Source of the DNA: Clostridium pasteurianum DSM 525 = ATCC 6013 | Lineage (GTDB): Bacteria; Bacillota; Clostridia; Clostridiales; Clostridiaceae | Length of the DNA: 64,000 nucleotides | Reading direction: 5' to 3' | Assembly (NCBI RefSeq): GCF_000807255.1 | Contig: NZ_CP009268.1 | Coordinates: forward strand, 310,001 to 374,000 | Shown here: positions 16,821-25,774 of the stretch, piece by piece | How positions within the stretch are numbered: position 1 is the stretch's first letter | Layout: every line of letters begins with the position of its first letter | Notes under the pieces: model-generated | What the model saw: the letters and a program-made list of their open reading frames with translations, nothing else | Databases searched by the model: none | What the model was told of the DNA's origin: nothing | Made by a program: the position numbers and the translations under genes

Positions 16821-19394
16821 GTGTACACATTTATACTCAATAACACAGAGGTTACAGTTAATGAGGATATGAATCTCTTGGAATATCTAAGAGAGCGGGA
16901 AGATTTGATTTCTGTAAAAAATGGCTGCTCTGAGGGTGCCTGTGGAGCATGTATGATAATAGTAGATAACAGGCCCATGAGAGCTTGTATATTGTCCATA
17001 TCAAAGATCCAAAATAAAGAAGTGTTAACAGTTGAGGGATTTTCTCAGAGGGAAAAGGATGTATTTGCCTATTCTTTTGCGGAGGCTGGGGCAGTACAAT
17101 GTGGTTTTTGCATACCGGGAATGGTGGTAAGTGCTAAGGCATTAATAGATAAAAACAATAATCCTACTTCTGAGGAAGTTAAAGCTGCTATTAGAGGAAA
17201 TATATGCAGGTGTACTGGATATGTGAAGATTGAAAAAGCTATACTTATGGCCGCTGAAATTCTAAGAGAAAATAGGGAAATACCCATAGAAGATGAAGAT
17301 GGAAAAGTTGGAGAGAGATTTCACAGGATAGATGCCATTAGAAAAACTCTGGGAAGAGCTAAATATGTTGATGATATTAAAATGCCTGGAATGATTTATG
17401 GATCCGCCCTTAGAACAAAATATCCAAGAGCTTTAGTTAAGAATATAGATGTATCCAGAGCCTTAAAATATCCGGGAGTAGAGGCAGTTTTAACCGCAGA
17501 GGATATACCTGGGAAGAGATATTTAGGGCATATAGTTAAGGATTGGCCAGCACTTGTGGCTGTGGGGGAAGAAACTAGATATATTGGTGATGCTGTAGCC
17601 TTGGTAGCAGCAAAGTCAAAGAAGATATTAGAGGAAGCTTTAGCACTTATTGAAGTAGAATATGAAAAGTTAAAGACAGTTACAACTCCAGAAGAAGGAT
17701 TAAAGAAAGATGCACCTAAGATTCATTCCAAAGGTAATCTATTGGTAAAAGAGGTATTAAGAAGAGGAAATGCTGAGGAAGCTATTAAAAATTCAAAATA
17801 TGTGGTAACATATAAGTATTCTACTCCCTTTACAGAGCATGCATTTTTAGAACCGGAATGTGCTATAGGGGTACCTGATAAGGAAGGTATACTGCTTTAT
17901 ACTGGTGGTCAAAGTGTATATGATGAAAAACGTGAGATAACAGAACTTTTAGGACTTTCAGAAGATAAGATAAGAGTAAAAAGTGCTTACGTAGGTGGAG
18001 GTTTTGGTGGAAAAGAGGATATGAGTGTTCAGCATCACGCAGCTCTTCTTGCCTATAAAACTGGAAAGCCAGTGAAGGTTACCTTGTCCCGTAAAGAAAG
18101 TATAGCTGTTCATCCTAAAAGACATGCCATGGAAATGGAATTTACTACAGCTTGTGATGAAAATGGAGTTCTTACAGGGATGAAAGCTACTCTCATATCT
18201 GATTCAGGAGCCTATGCATCATTAGGAGGACCAGTACTGCAAAGAGCTTGTACTCATGCCGCGGGACCTTATAATTATCAAAATATAGATATAGTTGGGA
18301 AATCTGTTTATACTAATAATCCCCCTGGAGGAGCTTTTAGGGGATTTGGAGTTACACAGTCAGCCTTTGCTACAGAATGTAATCTAAATAAACTGGCTGA
18401 GATGGTAGGAATATCTCCTTGGGAAATCAGGTATATAAATGCTATTGAAGAGGGTCAGGAATTACCTAATGGTCAAATTGCTGACGAAGGTACAGCATTA
18501 AAAGAAACACTTTTGGCAGTAAAAGATGAATACTTTAAGCATAAGGATCAAGAAAAGGAATATGTAGGCATAGCTTGTGCTATGAAAAACAGCGGAATTG
18601 GTGTTGGTCTGCCTGATATAGGAAGATGCAGACTTACTATAATTAATGGGAAAATTCATATTAGAACCAGTGCTGCTTGTATAGGTCAGGGACTTGGTAC
18701 AATTGCAACACAGATCTTCTGTGAAACCACAGGTGTAAGTCCAAAGTTTGTAGTATTAGATGACCCTGATACCTCTATAACACCAGATTCAGGTACTACT
18801 ACGGCTTCAAGACAGACAGTATTTACGGGAGAGGCAGTGAGAGTGGTATCAGAGAAGTTAAAGAAAGTTTTAGAAACTAGAACTTTGCAGGAATTAGAAG
18901 GGGAAGATTTTTATGGAGAGTACTCCTTCGATACAGATCCTATAGGATCAGATAAACCTAATCCAGTGAGCCATGTGGCCTATGGGTATGCTACTCAAAT
19001 GGTAATATTGGACGAAAAGGGATTTATAAAAGAATTTATAGCAGCCCATGATGTGGGGAGAGCTATTAATCCTACCAATGTTGAAGGCCAAATTGAAGGC
19101 GGTGTAGTAATGGGGCTTGGATATGCCCTTACAGAGGATTATCCGTTAAAAAATTCTGTACCAACTGCTAAATTTGGAACACTAGGACTTTTTAGGGCTA
19201 ATACTGTGCCTGAAATAAAACCTATAATAATAGAAAAAAATACAGATAAACTTGCCTATGGAGCTAAGGGTGTAGGAGAAATAGTAGTAGTACCTACAGC
19301 ACCAGCAGTTCAAGGAGCCTACTACAATTTGGATGGAGTATTCAGGACAAAATTGCCTTTAGAAAATACGGCCTATAGAAAGAGCAGAAAATGA
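16821..19394 (+). CDS. Selenium-dependent xanthine dehydrogenase, fused Fe-S and Mo subunits
   Basis: 857 residues from a GTG with AAAGGCGGTG upstream. The N-terminal ~150 residues hold two [2Fe-2S] sites: Cys36, 41, 44 and 56, then Cys94, 97, 129 and 131 (QCGFC ... CRCTGY). Residues ~165-857 are the molybdopterin domain with GGGFGGKED, GAFRGFGVTQ and the catalytic Glu in YGAKGVGEIVV. There is no FAD domain. This fused form matches the Se_dep_XDH family (TIGR03311), which needs a labile selenium at the Mo site. It would hydroxylate a purine such as xanthine or hypoxanthine; electrons must go to another protein. No in-frame TGA: the selenium is not from selenocysteine. Confidence 0.88.
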   Translation: MYTFILNNTEVTVNEDMNLLEYLREREDLISVKNGCSEGACGACMIIVDNRPMRACILSISKIQNKEVLTVEGFSQREKDVFAYSFAEAGAVQCGFCIPGMVVSAKALIDKNNNPTSEEVKAAIRGNICRCTGYVKIEKAILMAAEILRENREIPIEDEDGKVGERFHRIDAIRKTLGRAKYVDDIKMPGMIYGSALRTKYPRALVKNIDVSRALKYPGVEAVLTAEDIPGKRYLGHIVKDWPALVAVGEETRYIGDAVALVAAKSKKILEEALALIEVEYEKLKTVTTPEEGLKKDAPKIHSKGNLLVKEVLRRGNAEEAIKNSKYVVTYKYSTPFTEHAFLEPECAIGVPDKEGILLYTGGQSVYDEKREITELLGLSEDKIRVKSAYVGGGFGGKEDMSVQHHAALLAYKTGKPVKVTLSRKESIAVHPKRHAMEMEFTTACDENGVLTGMKATLISDSGAYASLGGPVLQRACTHAAGPYNYQNIDIVGKSVYTNNPPGGAFRGFGVTQSAFATECNLNKLAEMVGISPWEIRYINAIEEGQELPNGQIADEGTALKETLLAVKDEYFKHKDQEKEYVGIACAMKNSGIGVGLPDIGRCRLTIINGKIHIRTSAACIGQGLGTIATQIFCETTGVSPKFVVLDDPDTSITPDSGTTTASRQTVFTGEAVRVVSEKLKKVLETRTLQELEGEDFYGEYSFDTDPIGSDKPNPVSHVAYGYATQMVILDEKGFIKEFIAAHDVGRAINPTNVEGQIEGGVVMGLGYALTEDYPLKNSVPTAKFGTLGLFRANTVPEIKPIIIEKNTDKLAYGAKGVGEIVVVPTAPAVQGAYYNLDGVFRTKLPLENTAYRKSRK

Positions 19395-19473
19395 TTTGAA
19401 TTATATACTAATTAAGTCTTAAGGATTTTAGTATATTGGTTTATATAGTTGAGATACAATAAATTAGTTTAAA

Positions 19474-19524
19474 ATATACCATTAAAATTAATAATATAAA
19501 ATTTAAACTTTAATGGTATTTACT
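19474..19524 (+). terminator. Hairpin after the xanthine dehydrogenase gene
   Basis: ATACCATTAAA and TTTAATGGTAT pair across about 25 AT-rich bases. No long T-run follows, so it is a weak terminator call. The ridA gene starts about 50 bases later with its own AGGAGG. Confidence 0.4.
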
Positions 19525-19570
19525 ATAATAAAATAAATTAAAGTTAGTACATAAATAGGAGGAATAAAAA

Positions 19571-19951
19571 ATGAGTAAAGAAATAATAGCAACTAAAAAT
19601 GCACCGGGAGCAATCGGACCATATTCACAGGCCAATAAGGTAGGAAACTTAATATTCACTTCAGGCCAAATTCCACTAGATCCTGCTACAGGAAAGTTAG
19701 TAGATGGAGATATAAAGACAGCTGCAGTTAGAGTTTTTGAAAACTTAAAAGCTATTTTAGAAGAAGGTGGTTCTTCTTTAGATAAAGTAGTAAAAACAGT
19801 AGTTTATTTAAAGGATATAAATGACTTTGCAGCAGTAAATGAAGTTTATGCTACTTATTTTACAAGCAATTATCCAGCTAGATCCTGCTTTGAAGTTGGT
19901 AAGTTACCAATGGATGCAAAATTAGAGGTTGAAGCTATTGCTGAAGTATAA
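19571..19951 (+). CDS. ridA: RidA-family enamine/imine deaminase
   Basis: 126 residues, full length. The start IIATKNAPGAIGPYSQA, the Arg of NYPARSCFEVGKLP and the terminal LEVEAIAEV are RidA signatures. RidA hydrolyses 2-aminoacrylate-derived imines to 2-oxo acids and ammonia. Here it follows DpaL by two genes; that enzyme releases aminoacrylate, so the two steps fit chemically. An AGGAGG precedes the ATG and a strong terminator follows, so it may be its own transcript or the end of the dpaL-xdh unit. Confidence 0.93.
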   Translation: MSKEIIATKNAPGAIGPYSQANKVGNLIFTSGQIPLDPATGKLVDGDIKTAAVRVFENLKAILEEGGSSLDKVVKTVVYLKDINDFAAVNEVYATYFTSNYPARSCFEVGKLPMDAKLEVEAIAEV

Positions 19952-20038
19952 TTGATGAATTTCAGGATACATTATATAGACAAAAAATTAGGCTTTTGAT
20001 AGAAATCTGGGCTTATATAGCCAATAAATATTGGAAAT

Positions 20039-20083
20039 TAAACAAATAACTTGTTGATTAATAGTCAGCAAGTTATTTGTTTA
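20039..20083 (+). terminator. Terminator-like hairpin after ridA
   Basis: AAACAAATAACTTG and CAAGTTATTTGTTT pair with a loop of about 15 bases, 90 bases after the stop codon. Confidence 0.7.
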
Positions 20084-20143
20084 AATGATAAGATACGGAT
20101 ATATTTAACTTTACTTTTTTAAAATACCTTATTGGGGGTTGTT

Positions 20144-21295
20144 ATGAATATTAAAAAGGATTTACCAGAAATATATGAAAGTTTTTCCGAAGCTAGAAAA
20201 AATGGATTTATTACAGCAAAGAATTTAAAAGACAAAGGTATAGCATTAATAGGAACCTTTTGTACTTATATGCCTCAGGAAATAGCCATGGCATCAGGGG
20301 CTGTGGTGGTTTCGTTGTGTTCTACTTCAGATGAAACTATAGGAGATGCAGAAAAAGATCTACCAAGAAATCTATGTCCTCTAATAAAAAGCAGCTATGG
20401 TTTTGGAAAGACAGATAAGTGTCCATATTTCTATTTCTCTGATTTGATTGTGGGGGAAACTACCTGTGATGGAAAAAAGAAAATGTATGAGTATTTAGGA
20501 GAATTTAAATCTGTACATGTAATGCAGCTGCCTAATAGTCAAAGTGGAGATAAGAGCTTTGGACTTTGGAAAAGTGAAATTGTAAAATTAAAGGAGACCA
20601 TAGAAGAAAAGTTTGGTATTAAAGTATCTGAAGAGAGAATAAAAGAGGCAATTAAAATTAAAAATAAAGAAAGACAGGCACTGAAGAGATTTTATTCTCT
20701 AGGCAAGTTAGAACCACCAGCACTTACAGGTCATGATATATTCAAGGTTATAAATGGATCTGGATTTAAATTTAATAAGGAAAATTCTATAAAAGAATTA
20801 TCTGAACTAACGGAAACAGTGAGAAGAGGTTATGAAGAAGGTAAAAGGCTGGAGTCTAAACCTAGAATTTTAATAACAGGCTGTCCTATTGGAGGAGCGG
20901 CAGAAAAGGTTATAAAGGCTATAGAAGATAATGGTGCCTATGTAGTTGCCTTTGAGAATTGCAATGTATCTAAGGCGAATGAACTTTTAGTAGATGAGGA
21001 TAAGAATGTTTTTGATGCTTTAGCAGAAAAGTATTTAGCTATAGGTTGTTCTTGTATGTCTCCTAATCCTAATAGGCTGGATTTGCTGGGAAAAATGATA
21101 GAAGAATATAAAGTAGATGGAGTAGTAGATGTGGTGCTGCAGGCTTGTCATACCTATGCTGTAGAAACTCTTTCCGTAAAGAAATTTACCAGCAGTAAGT
21201 TTGATATTCCTTACATGGCTTTGGAAACAGACTATTCTAAGTCTGATATAGGACAGTTAAATACTAGAATGGCAGCTTTTATTGAAATGCTGTAG
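20144..21295 (+). CDS. Double-cubane-cluster reductase, 2-hydroxyacyl-CoA dehydratase family (YjiM type)
   Basis: 383 residues from the ATG at 20144, chosen because GGGGGTT is just upstream. Cys40, 59, 78, 93 and 108 in the first third and GCSCMSPNP and LQACHTY in the second half match the HgdB-like fold. With an activase directly downstream and no second dehydratase subunit, it fits the double-cubane cluster proteins, [Fe8S9]-containing ATP-driven reductases that reach very low potential. The natural substrate is unknown. It lies in the selenium/molybdenum region, next to the desulfurase and SelD, so a role in that system is inferred. Confidence 0.8.
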   Translation: MNIKKDLPEIYESFSEARKNGFITAKNLKDKGIALIGTFCTYMPQEIAMASGAVVVSLCSTSDETIGDAEKDLPRNLCPLIKSSYGFGKTDKCPYFYFSDLIVGETTCDGKKKMYEYLGEFKSVHVMQLPNSQSGDKSFGLWKSEIVKLKETIEEKFGIKVSEERIKEAIKIKNKERQALKRFYSLGKLEPPALTGHDIFKVINGSGFKFNKENSIKELSELTETVRRGYEEGKRLESKPRILITGCPIGGAAEKVIKAIEDNGAYVVAFENCNVSKANELLVDEDKNVFDALAEKYLAIGCSCMSPNPNRLDLLGKMIEEYKVDGVVDVVLQACHTYAVETLSVKKFTSSKFDIPYMALETDYSKSDIGQLNTRMAAFIEML

Positions 21296-21355
21296 CTCAG
21301 CATAGGAATGTTAGCTGATTATGTTAAAGATTATTGAATCAGAGGGGCTGATAAT

Positions 21356-22126
21356 GTGAAGTTTTATTCTATAGGTATAGATTCTGGTTCTACCACCACA
21401 AAGGGAATCTTATATAATGGTGATATAGTAAAAAAGCTTATAAGAAAAACTTCTGTGAAGCCTAGAGAAAGTATACTTAACATATATGAGGAATTGTCTG
21501 AGGGACTGAAAGAAAAGCCTTATATGGTGGTGACGGGATATGGTAGAGAATTAGCAGATTTTGCAGATAAGAAGGTCACAGAAATAACCTGTCATGGAAA
21601 AGGGGCAAAATATCTTAATTCAAATGTAAAAACTGTAATAGATATAGGTGGACAGGATAGCAAAGTTATAAAGTTAGATAGAGATGGTAATATTGTGGAC
21701 TTTTTAATGAATGACAAATGTGCAGCAGGCACGGGAAGATTCTTAGAAGTAATAGTAAATATATTGGATACAGATGTTAAATCCATAGATACTATGATTA
21801 AAGGGATAGAACCCTATTCTATATCCAGTATGTGTACTGTATTTGCTGAATCTGAGGTTATAAGTTTAATTGCAGAGGAAGTTCCAAGGGAAGAAATCCT
21901 ATCTGGAATTTTATCCTCTATAGCTAAAAGAACAGCTAATTTTGTTTCTAAAATCGATGTTGAAAGTACAGTGTTTTTTACAGGTGGACTTAGCGGCAGC
22001 CAGGAATTAAAAATTAGATTAGAAAAATTTTTAGGTGTTCGCATAGAAACATCTTCTTTGTCTCAATATGCTGGAGCTATCGGAGCAGCAGTAATAGGTT
22101 ACAATAAGTTTAAAAAATGCAAATAG
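21356..22126 (+). CDS. ATP-dependent activase of the double-cubane reductase (YjiL type)
   Basis: 256 residues from a GTG with GAGGGG upstream. ASKHA ATPase: phosphate loop GIDSGSTTTKG, IDIGGQDSKVI, and the two cysteines that bridge a [4Fe-4S] cluster in the homodimer, Cys122 (NDKCAAGTGRFLE) and Cys160 (SSMCTVFAESEV). The family uses ATP hydrolysis to push an electron into its partner. It is 60 bases after the partner gene and surely in the same operon. It ends in a hairpin shared with the convergent gene. Confidence 0.9.
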   Translation: MKFYSIGIDSGSTTTKGILYNGDIVKKLIRKTSVKPRESILNIYEELSEGLKEKPYMVVTGYGRELADFADKKVTEITCHGKGAKYLNSNVKTVIDIGGQDSKVIKLDRDGNIVDFLMNDKCAAGTGRFLEVIVNILDTDVKSIDTMIKGIEPYSISSMCTVFAESEVISLIAEEVPREEILSGILSSIAKRTANFVSKIDVESTVFFTGGLSGSQELKIRLEKFLGVRIETSSLSQYAGAIGAAVIGYNKFKKCK

Positions 22127-22150
22127 TTAAATTTTTATTTAACTATCTGC
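22119..22150. terminator. Bidirectional terminator overlapping both stop codons
   Basis: AATAGTTAAAT and ATTTAACTAT pair around a TTTT loop, with GCA and TGC extending the stem. The plus-strand activase and the minus-strand desulfurase both end inside it, so only 12 bases separate the two genes. Confidence 0.7.
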
Positions 22151-23275
22151 TAAGTTTTTTATAGCTTTAATAGCGGTTTTTATTTCTAAAGCAGTGTTAA
22201 AGTAGGAAAAGCTAAATCTGACAGCACCTTGTTTTTCTGTGCCTAAGGCTTTATGCATTAGCGGGGCGCAGTGGGCTCCAGCCCTTGTGGCTATATCATA
22301 GCTATCTGCTAACTCTTGGCTTATATCTTTGGAGTCATAGTCAGCTATGTTAAGGGAGACAATAGGAGCTCTTAGAGTAGTAGAAAAATCACCATAGATT
22401 TTCACCTTTGGAAGATTTTTAACTCCATTATAAAATTGCCACATAAGCTTTAATTCATGACTTAGTATTGTATCTATACCAGTATTTTCTATGAACTGAA
22501 TGCCTGATAAAAGTCCAGCAATACCGTGAGCATTAATTGTGCCTGCTTCCAGTGCATCCGGCATAGCACATGGATGATGTTCTGCAAAAGAAAAACTTCC
22601 GCTGCCACCTGTTTTCAGTGGATTTATGCTTAAGTGATTCTTTAGGCATATTCCACCAGTACCTTGGGGACCATAGAGAGATTTATGTCCTGTAAAACAG
22701 AGAATATCAATATTGTGTCTTTCCATATCAATGGGAAAAACCCCCGCAGTTTGAGAAGCATCTAATATAAACAATAGATTATGGACTTTACATATTTCTC
22801 CTATTTTTTCTATGTCTATTAGATTACCTGTTAAGTTTGAACCATGAGTACAGATTATAGCTTTAGTGTGTTGCTTTATTTCATTTTCAACATGAGTGTA
22901 ATTTAACAATCCTCTTTTATTACATTTTATAATGGAAACTTGAACCCCTTTTTCTTTAAGCTCATAAAGAGGTCTTAATACAGAATTGTGCTCCATTGCT
23001 GTAGTTATTATGTGATCTTCTGGCTTAAATGAGCCTTTTATGGCAATATTGAGGCTTTCCGTAGCGTTGGAGGTAAAGGCCACATTTAATGGATCTTTTA
23101 AGTTAAATAGCATTGCAATCTTTTCTCTTGCGGCATACACTTTTCTTGCAGCATCAAGGGATAGGTTATAGCTGCCTCTGGATGGATTCCCAAAGCTATT
23201 TATAGCTTCAAATACTGACCTTGCAACTTCCGGTGGTTTTGGAAAACTTGTAGCTGCATTATCAAAGTAGATCAT
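22139..23275 (-). CDS. Cysteine desulfurase-like class V aminotransferase
   Basis: 378 residues. PLP lysine in CFTGHKSLYGPQGTGG (~residue 204) and the cysteine of RAGAHCAPLMHK (~337), the position of the persulfide/perselenide residue, are both present. This matches the desulfurase family that travels with selenium-dependent molybdenum hydroxylases (TIGR01977, EF2568 type). It would take sulfur or selenium from cysteine/selenocysteine and pass it to SelD or the hydroxylase maturation proteins. It is divergent from selD (131 bases between starts), so a shared promoter region is likely. Confidence 0.85.
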   Translation of the reverse strand: MIYFDNAATSFPKPPEVARSVFEAINSFGNPSRGSYNLSLDAARKVYAAREKIAMLFNLKDPLNVAFTSNATESLNIAIKGSFKPEDHIITTAMEHNSVLRPLYELKEKGVQVSIIKCNKRGLLNYTHVENEIKQHTKAIICTHGSNLTGNLIDIEKIGEICKVHNLLFILDASQTAGVFPIDMERHNIDILCFTGHKSLYGPQGTGGICLKNHLSINPLKTGGSGSFSFAEHHPCAMPDALEAGTINAHGIAGLLSGIQFIENTGIDTILSHELKLMWQFYNGVKNLPKVKIYGDFSTTLRAPIVSLNIADYDSKDISQELADSYDIATRAGAHCAPLMHKALGTEKQGAVRFSFSYFNTALEIKTAIKAIKNLADS

Positions 23276-23406
23276 TAGTAAGATGCTCCTTTCGCATTGT
23301 AATATATTATAACATGATTTCTAAAGTAGCTGCAGGGTTAATATTGGAAAGTAAAACTGATAAGAGGATTACTTTTTAATATAAAATTTTAATAATTAGA
23401 AATAAG

Positions 23407-24450
23407 GTGAAAAATGTGGAAAAAAAGAATTCAGAATTCTCCTGTGGAGGAGGATGCAGTGCAAAACTGGCACCAGGATTTTTGCAAAAGATACTTAAAA
23501 ATATTCCAAATAGATTTGATGAGAATCTGCTTATAGGTTTTGACAGCTCAGATGATGCAGCAGTTTATAAACTCACTGAGGACATAGCTATAATACAAAC
23601 TTTAGATTTTTTTACACCTATAGTTGAGGATCCCTATACCTTTGGGAAAATAGCTGCTGCCAATGCTCTTAGTGATGTCTATGCCATGGGAGGAGAGGTT
23701 AAAACTGCTCTTAACATAGTATGTTTTCCAGAAAGATTAGAGGGAGAAATACTTGCAGAAATATTGAGAGGTGGTGCCGAAAAGGTTCAGGAAGCAGGGG
23801 GAATAGTATGTGGAGGACATTCCATAAATGATGATAAGCCTAAATATGGATTGTCTGTAACTGGAATAATAAATCCTAAAAAAATACTTCCCAATAATAA
23901 CTGTAGTATAGGAGATAAGATTATACTTACAAAACCACTGGGAGTGGGCATAATAACCACTGCCAATAAGGTAGGAGAAGCCGATGAAACTGCTTATAGA
24001 AAAGCTATAAAGTCTATGGAAACTTTAAATAAATATGCTGCAGAAAAGATTAAAAAATATAAAGTTAATGCTTGTACAGATGTAACGGGTTTTGGATTTT
24101 TGGGACATTTAAATGAAATGGCAAGTACTGAGTATACTATTTCTGTGGATGTAAACAGTGTTCCATATATTGAAGAAGCTTATGACTATGCGAAGGAATT
24201 TTTTATAACCGCCGCAGGGCAAAAGAATAGAAAACATCTTCTTGAAAAAGTTAAACTTGAAAATATTGAATTTGCTATAGAAGAAATACTATTTGATCCA
24301 CAGACTTCCGGCGGACTTTTAGCAAGTGTGGATAAATTTCAGGCAGAAGATCTAATAAAAGATTTAAATGAACTTGAAATAAAGTCTCAAATAGTGGGAG
24401 AAGTAATAGAGAGACAGGATGTAAACATAATAGTTGAAGCAAGTTCTTAA
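23407..24450 (+). CDS. selD: Selenide, water dikinase
   Basis: 347 residues. The N-terminal [13 protein letters not shown] has Cys17 and Lys20 where E. coli SelD has its catalytic pair, and no TGA, so this is the cysteine form. [26 protein letters not shown] and [10 protein letters not shown] are family motifs. It makes selenophosphate from selenide and ATP. The start is GTG (a second GTG lies three codons later); the binding site is weak. Odd: its last codons and stop (EASS*) lie in the end of a reverse copy of the hairpin repeat. Neighbours yedF and DUF3343 point to selenium use for the Mo hydroxylases. Confidence 0.95.
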   Translation: MKNVEKKNSEFSCGGGCSAKLAPGFLQKILKNIPNRFDENLLIGFDSSDDAAVYKLTEDIAIIQTLDFFTPIVEDPYTFGKIAAANALSDVYAMGGEVKTALNIVCFPERLEGEILAEILRGGAEKVQEAGGIVCGGHSINDDKPKYGLSVTGIINPKKILPNNNCSIGDKIILTKPLGVGIITTANKVGEADETAYRKAIKSMETLNKYAAEKIKKYKVNACTDVTGFGFLGHLNEMASTEYTISVDVNSVPYIEEAYDYAKEFFITAAGQKNRKHLLEKVKLENIEFAIEEILFDPQTSGGLLASVDKFQAEDLIKDLNELEIKSQIVGEVIERQDVNIIVEASS

Positions 24451-24568
24451 TTCAGGTGGGGATTCTTTTACCCCATCTGAATTTTAGAACTGCAAATGCA
24501 TGCTTACTTGGCGTTGAACTCCCACTTTAAGAAGGGGGAGAGTTATGCCAAGTTAGTCAGGTGAAATG
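24434..24568 (-). repeat. Modular hairpin repeat, copy 5 (reverse, minimal)
   Basis: About 135 bp, reverse orientation. It has both ends of the element and both hairpins, but none of the inner GCACTCTGTACAGC modules: the inner loop is only ACTTTAAGAAG between CTCCC and GGGAG. Its terminal TTGAAGCAAGTTCTTAA encodes the end of selD. Confidence 0.85.
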
Positions 24569-24595
24569 ATAAATTGTACAAAATAAGGAGAGAAA

Positions 24596-25240
24596 GTGAA
24601 TATTATGATAAGAATAGATGCAAAGGGTGATGTGTGCCCAATACCAATTATAAAGACAAAGAAGGAACTTAAAAATATTGAAAAGAACGGAACAGTTTTA
24701 GTTATTGTAGATAATGAAACAGCTAAGGAAAACTTGGAAAAAATGGCTAAGGAGCTTGGGTACAAGTATAGTAGTAAAACTGTAAATAAAGAGCACTATG
24801 AAGTTGAAATTATAAAAGGTGAAGTTTCAGAAGCAGAGGATAAGCTCTCACAAAATCAGATTGATACATTGGAAAATAATGAAGCAATTAAACAGTATAA
24901 AAAAGATAACACTTTAGTAGTTATTTCTTCTATTACCATGGGAGACGGCGATGAAGAACTGGGCAAAATTCTTATTAAAGGATTTATCTATGCTTTAACA
25001 GAAGTAGAGAAACTGCCAGTCAGTATTATTTTTTATAATGGAGGAGCAAAACTTTCTGTGAAGGATTCTCCAGTAATAGAAGATTTGCAGAAATTAGAAC
25101 AGCTTGGAGTAGAGATATTAACCTGTGGAACATGTCTTGATTATTACAATATAAAAGATAATTTAGCCGTAGGTAAAATAACCAATATGTATAGTATTGT
25201 AGAAAAGATGAATGTAGCAGATAAAATAATTAAGCCATAA
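24596..25240 (+). CDS. yedF: Selenium metabolism protein YedF
   Basis: 214 residues from the GTG at 24596, 7 bases after AAGGAG; the ATG at 24605 is possible. The N-terminal TusA/SirA domain has Cys14 in DVCPIPI, which carries sulfur or selenium; the C-terminal half (TLVVISSITMGDGDEELGKI ... LTCGTCLDYYNI) is DsrE-like with the pair Cys-Gly-Thr-Cys. The fused form is the TIGR03527 selenium-linked family. It is probably a selenium carrier between SelD/desulfurase and the hydroxylase. The DUF3343 gene follows after 9 bases. Confidence 0.92.
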   Translation: MNIMIRIDAKGDVCPIPIIKTKKELKNIEKNGTVLVIVDNETAKENLEKMAKELGYKYSSKTVNKEHYEVEIIKGEVSEAEDKLSQNQIDTLENNEAIKQYKKDNTLVVISSITMGDGDEELGKILIKGFIYALTEVEKLPVSIIFYNGGAKLSVKDSPVIEDLQKLEQLGVEILTCGTCLDYYNIKDNLAVGKITNMYSIVEKMNVADKIIKP

Positions 25241-25249
25241 GGGGAGAGT

Positions 25250-25513
25250 ATGAATAGAGAAATATTTAATTTGGTAACCTTTAATTCCACTCATAGTGCC
25301 ATTAGAGCAGAAAGAGAATTGTTGAATGAGGGTATAAAAGTTAAGGTTATACCTGTACCTACAGAGATAACTGCCAGCTGCGGACTCTCTATAAGAATGA
25401 AATTAGAGGATTTAGAGAAAGTTAAAAATATACTAAAGAATAATGATATAGCTACAGCTGGTTATTATCATGTGGAAAAATTAGGACTTAAGAAAAATAT
25501 AAGTGCCAGATAA
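25250..25513 (+). CDS. DUF3343 putative Se/S carrier protein
   Basis: 87 residues. The pattern FNSTHSAIRAERELLNEG ... VIPVPTEITASCGLSIRM is typical of DUF3343, a small family found next to yedF and SelD; the single Cys of TASCGLS is the candidate carrier residue. GGGGAG precedes the ATG, 9 bases after yedF, so the three genes selD-yedF-DUF3343 form a selenium operon. The function is inferred from the neighbours. Confidence 0.85.
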   Translation: MNREIFNLVTFNSTHSAIRAERELLNEGIKVKVIPVPTEITASCGLSIRMKLEDLEKVKNILKNNDIATAGYYHVEKLGLKKNISAR

Positions 25514-25521
25514 ATTAATAA

Positions 25522-25626
25522 TGTTACAGCGGCTATTTGTCAGATAAAATAACTAGAGATGAATATGTTGAAGACCTAAAAAATAGCAGACTAGTTAAGA
25601 ATAAAAGGGTGAGAGCTGGGGGTTAA
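25522..25626 (+). other. Possible small ORF or gene remnant
   Basis: An open stretch begins right after an in-frame stop and reads as Cys-Tyr-Ser-Gly then LSDKITRDEYVEDLKNSR and LVKNKRVRAGG before a stop. A TTG at 25537 could start it, giving 29 residues, but has no good ribosome binding site. The composition looks protein-like; I do not recognise it. It may be the tail of a lost gene. Confidence 0.25.
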
Positions 25627-25774
25627 GCAAGTTGATTTTAATATTCAGCTTTCAATTTTTGCCCAAAAGTACAATCCGTTTGCCCTAAGGTACAATTGTT
25701 TGGATATCATGCTAGCTTTATAATGAAATGTATACAAATGATCTAGTACGTAAATAGATCAAAAGAGGGTATTC

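Noticed and set aside
16821-19394. Selenocysteine in the selenium-dependent dehydrogenase
   Set aside because: No in-frame TGA; selenium in this family is a labile cofactor, so no SECIS is needed.
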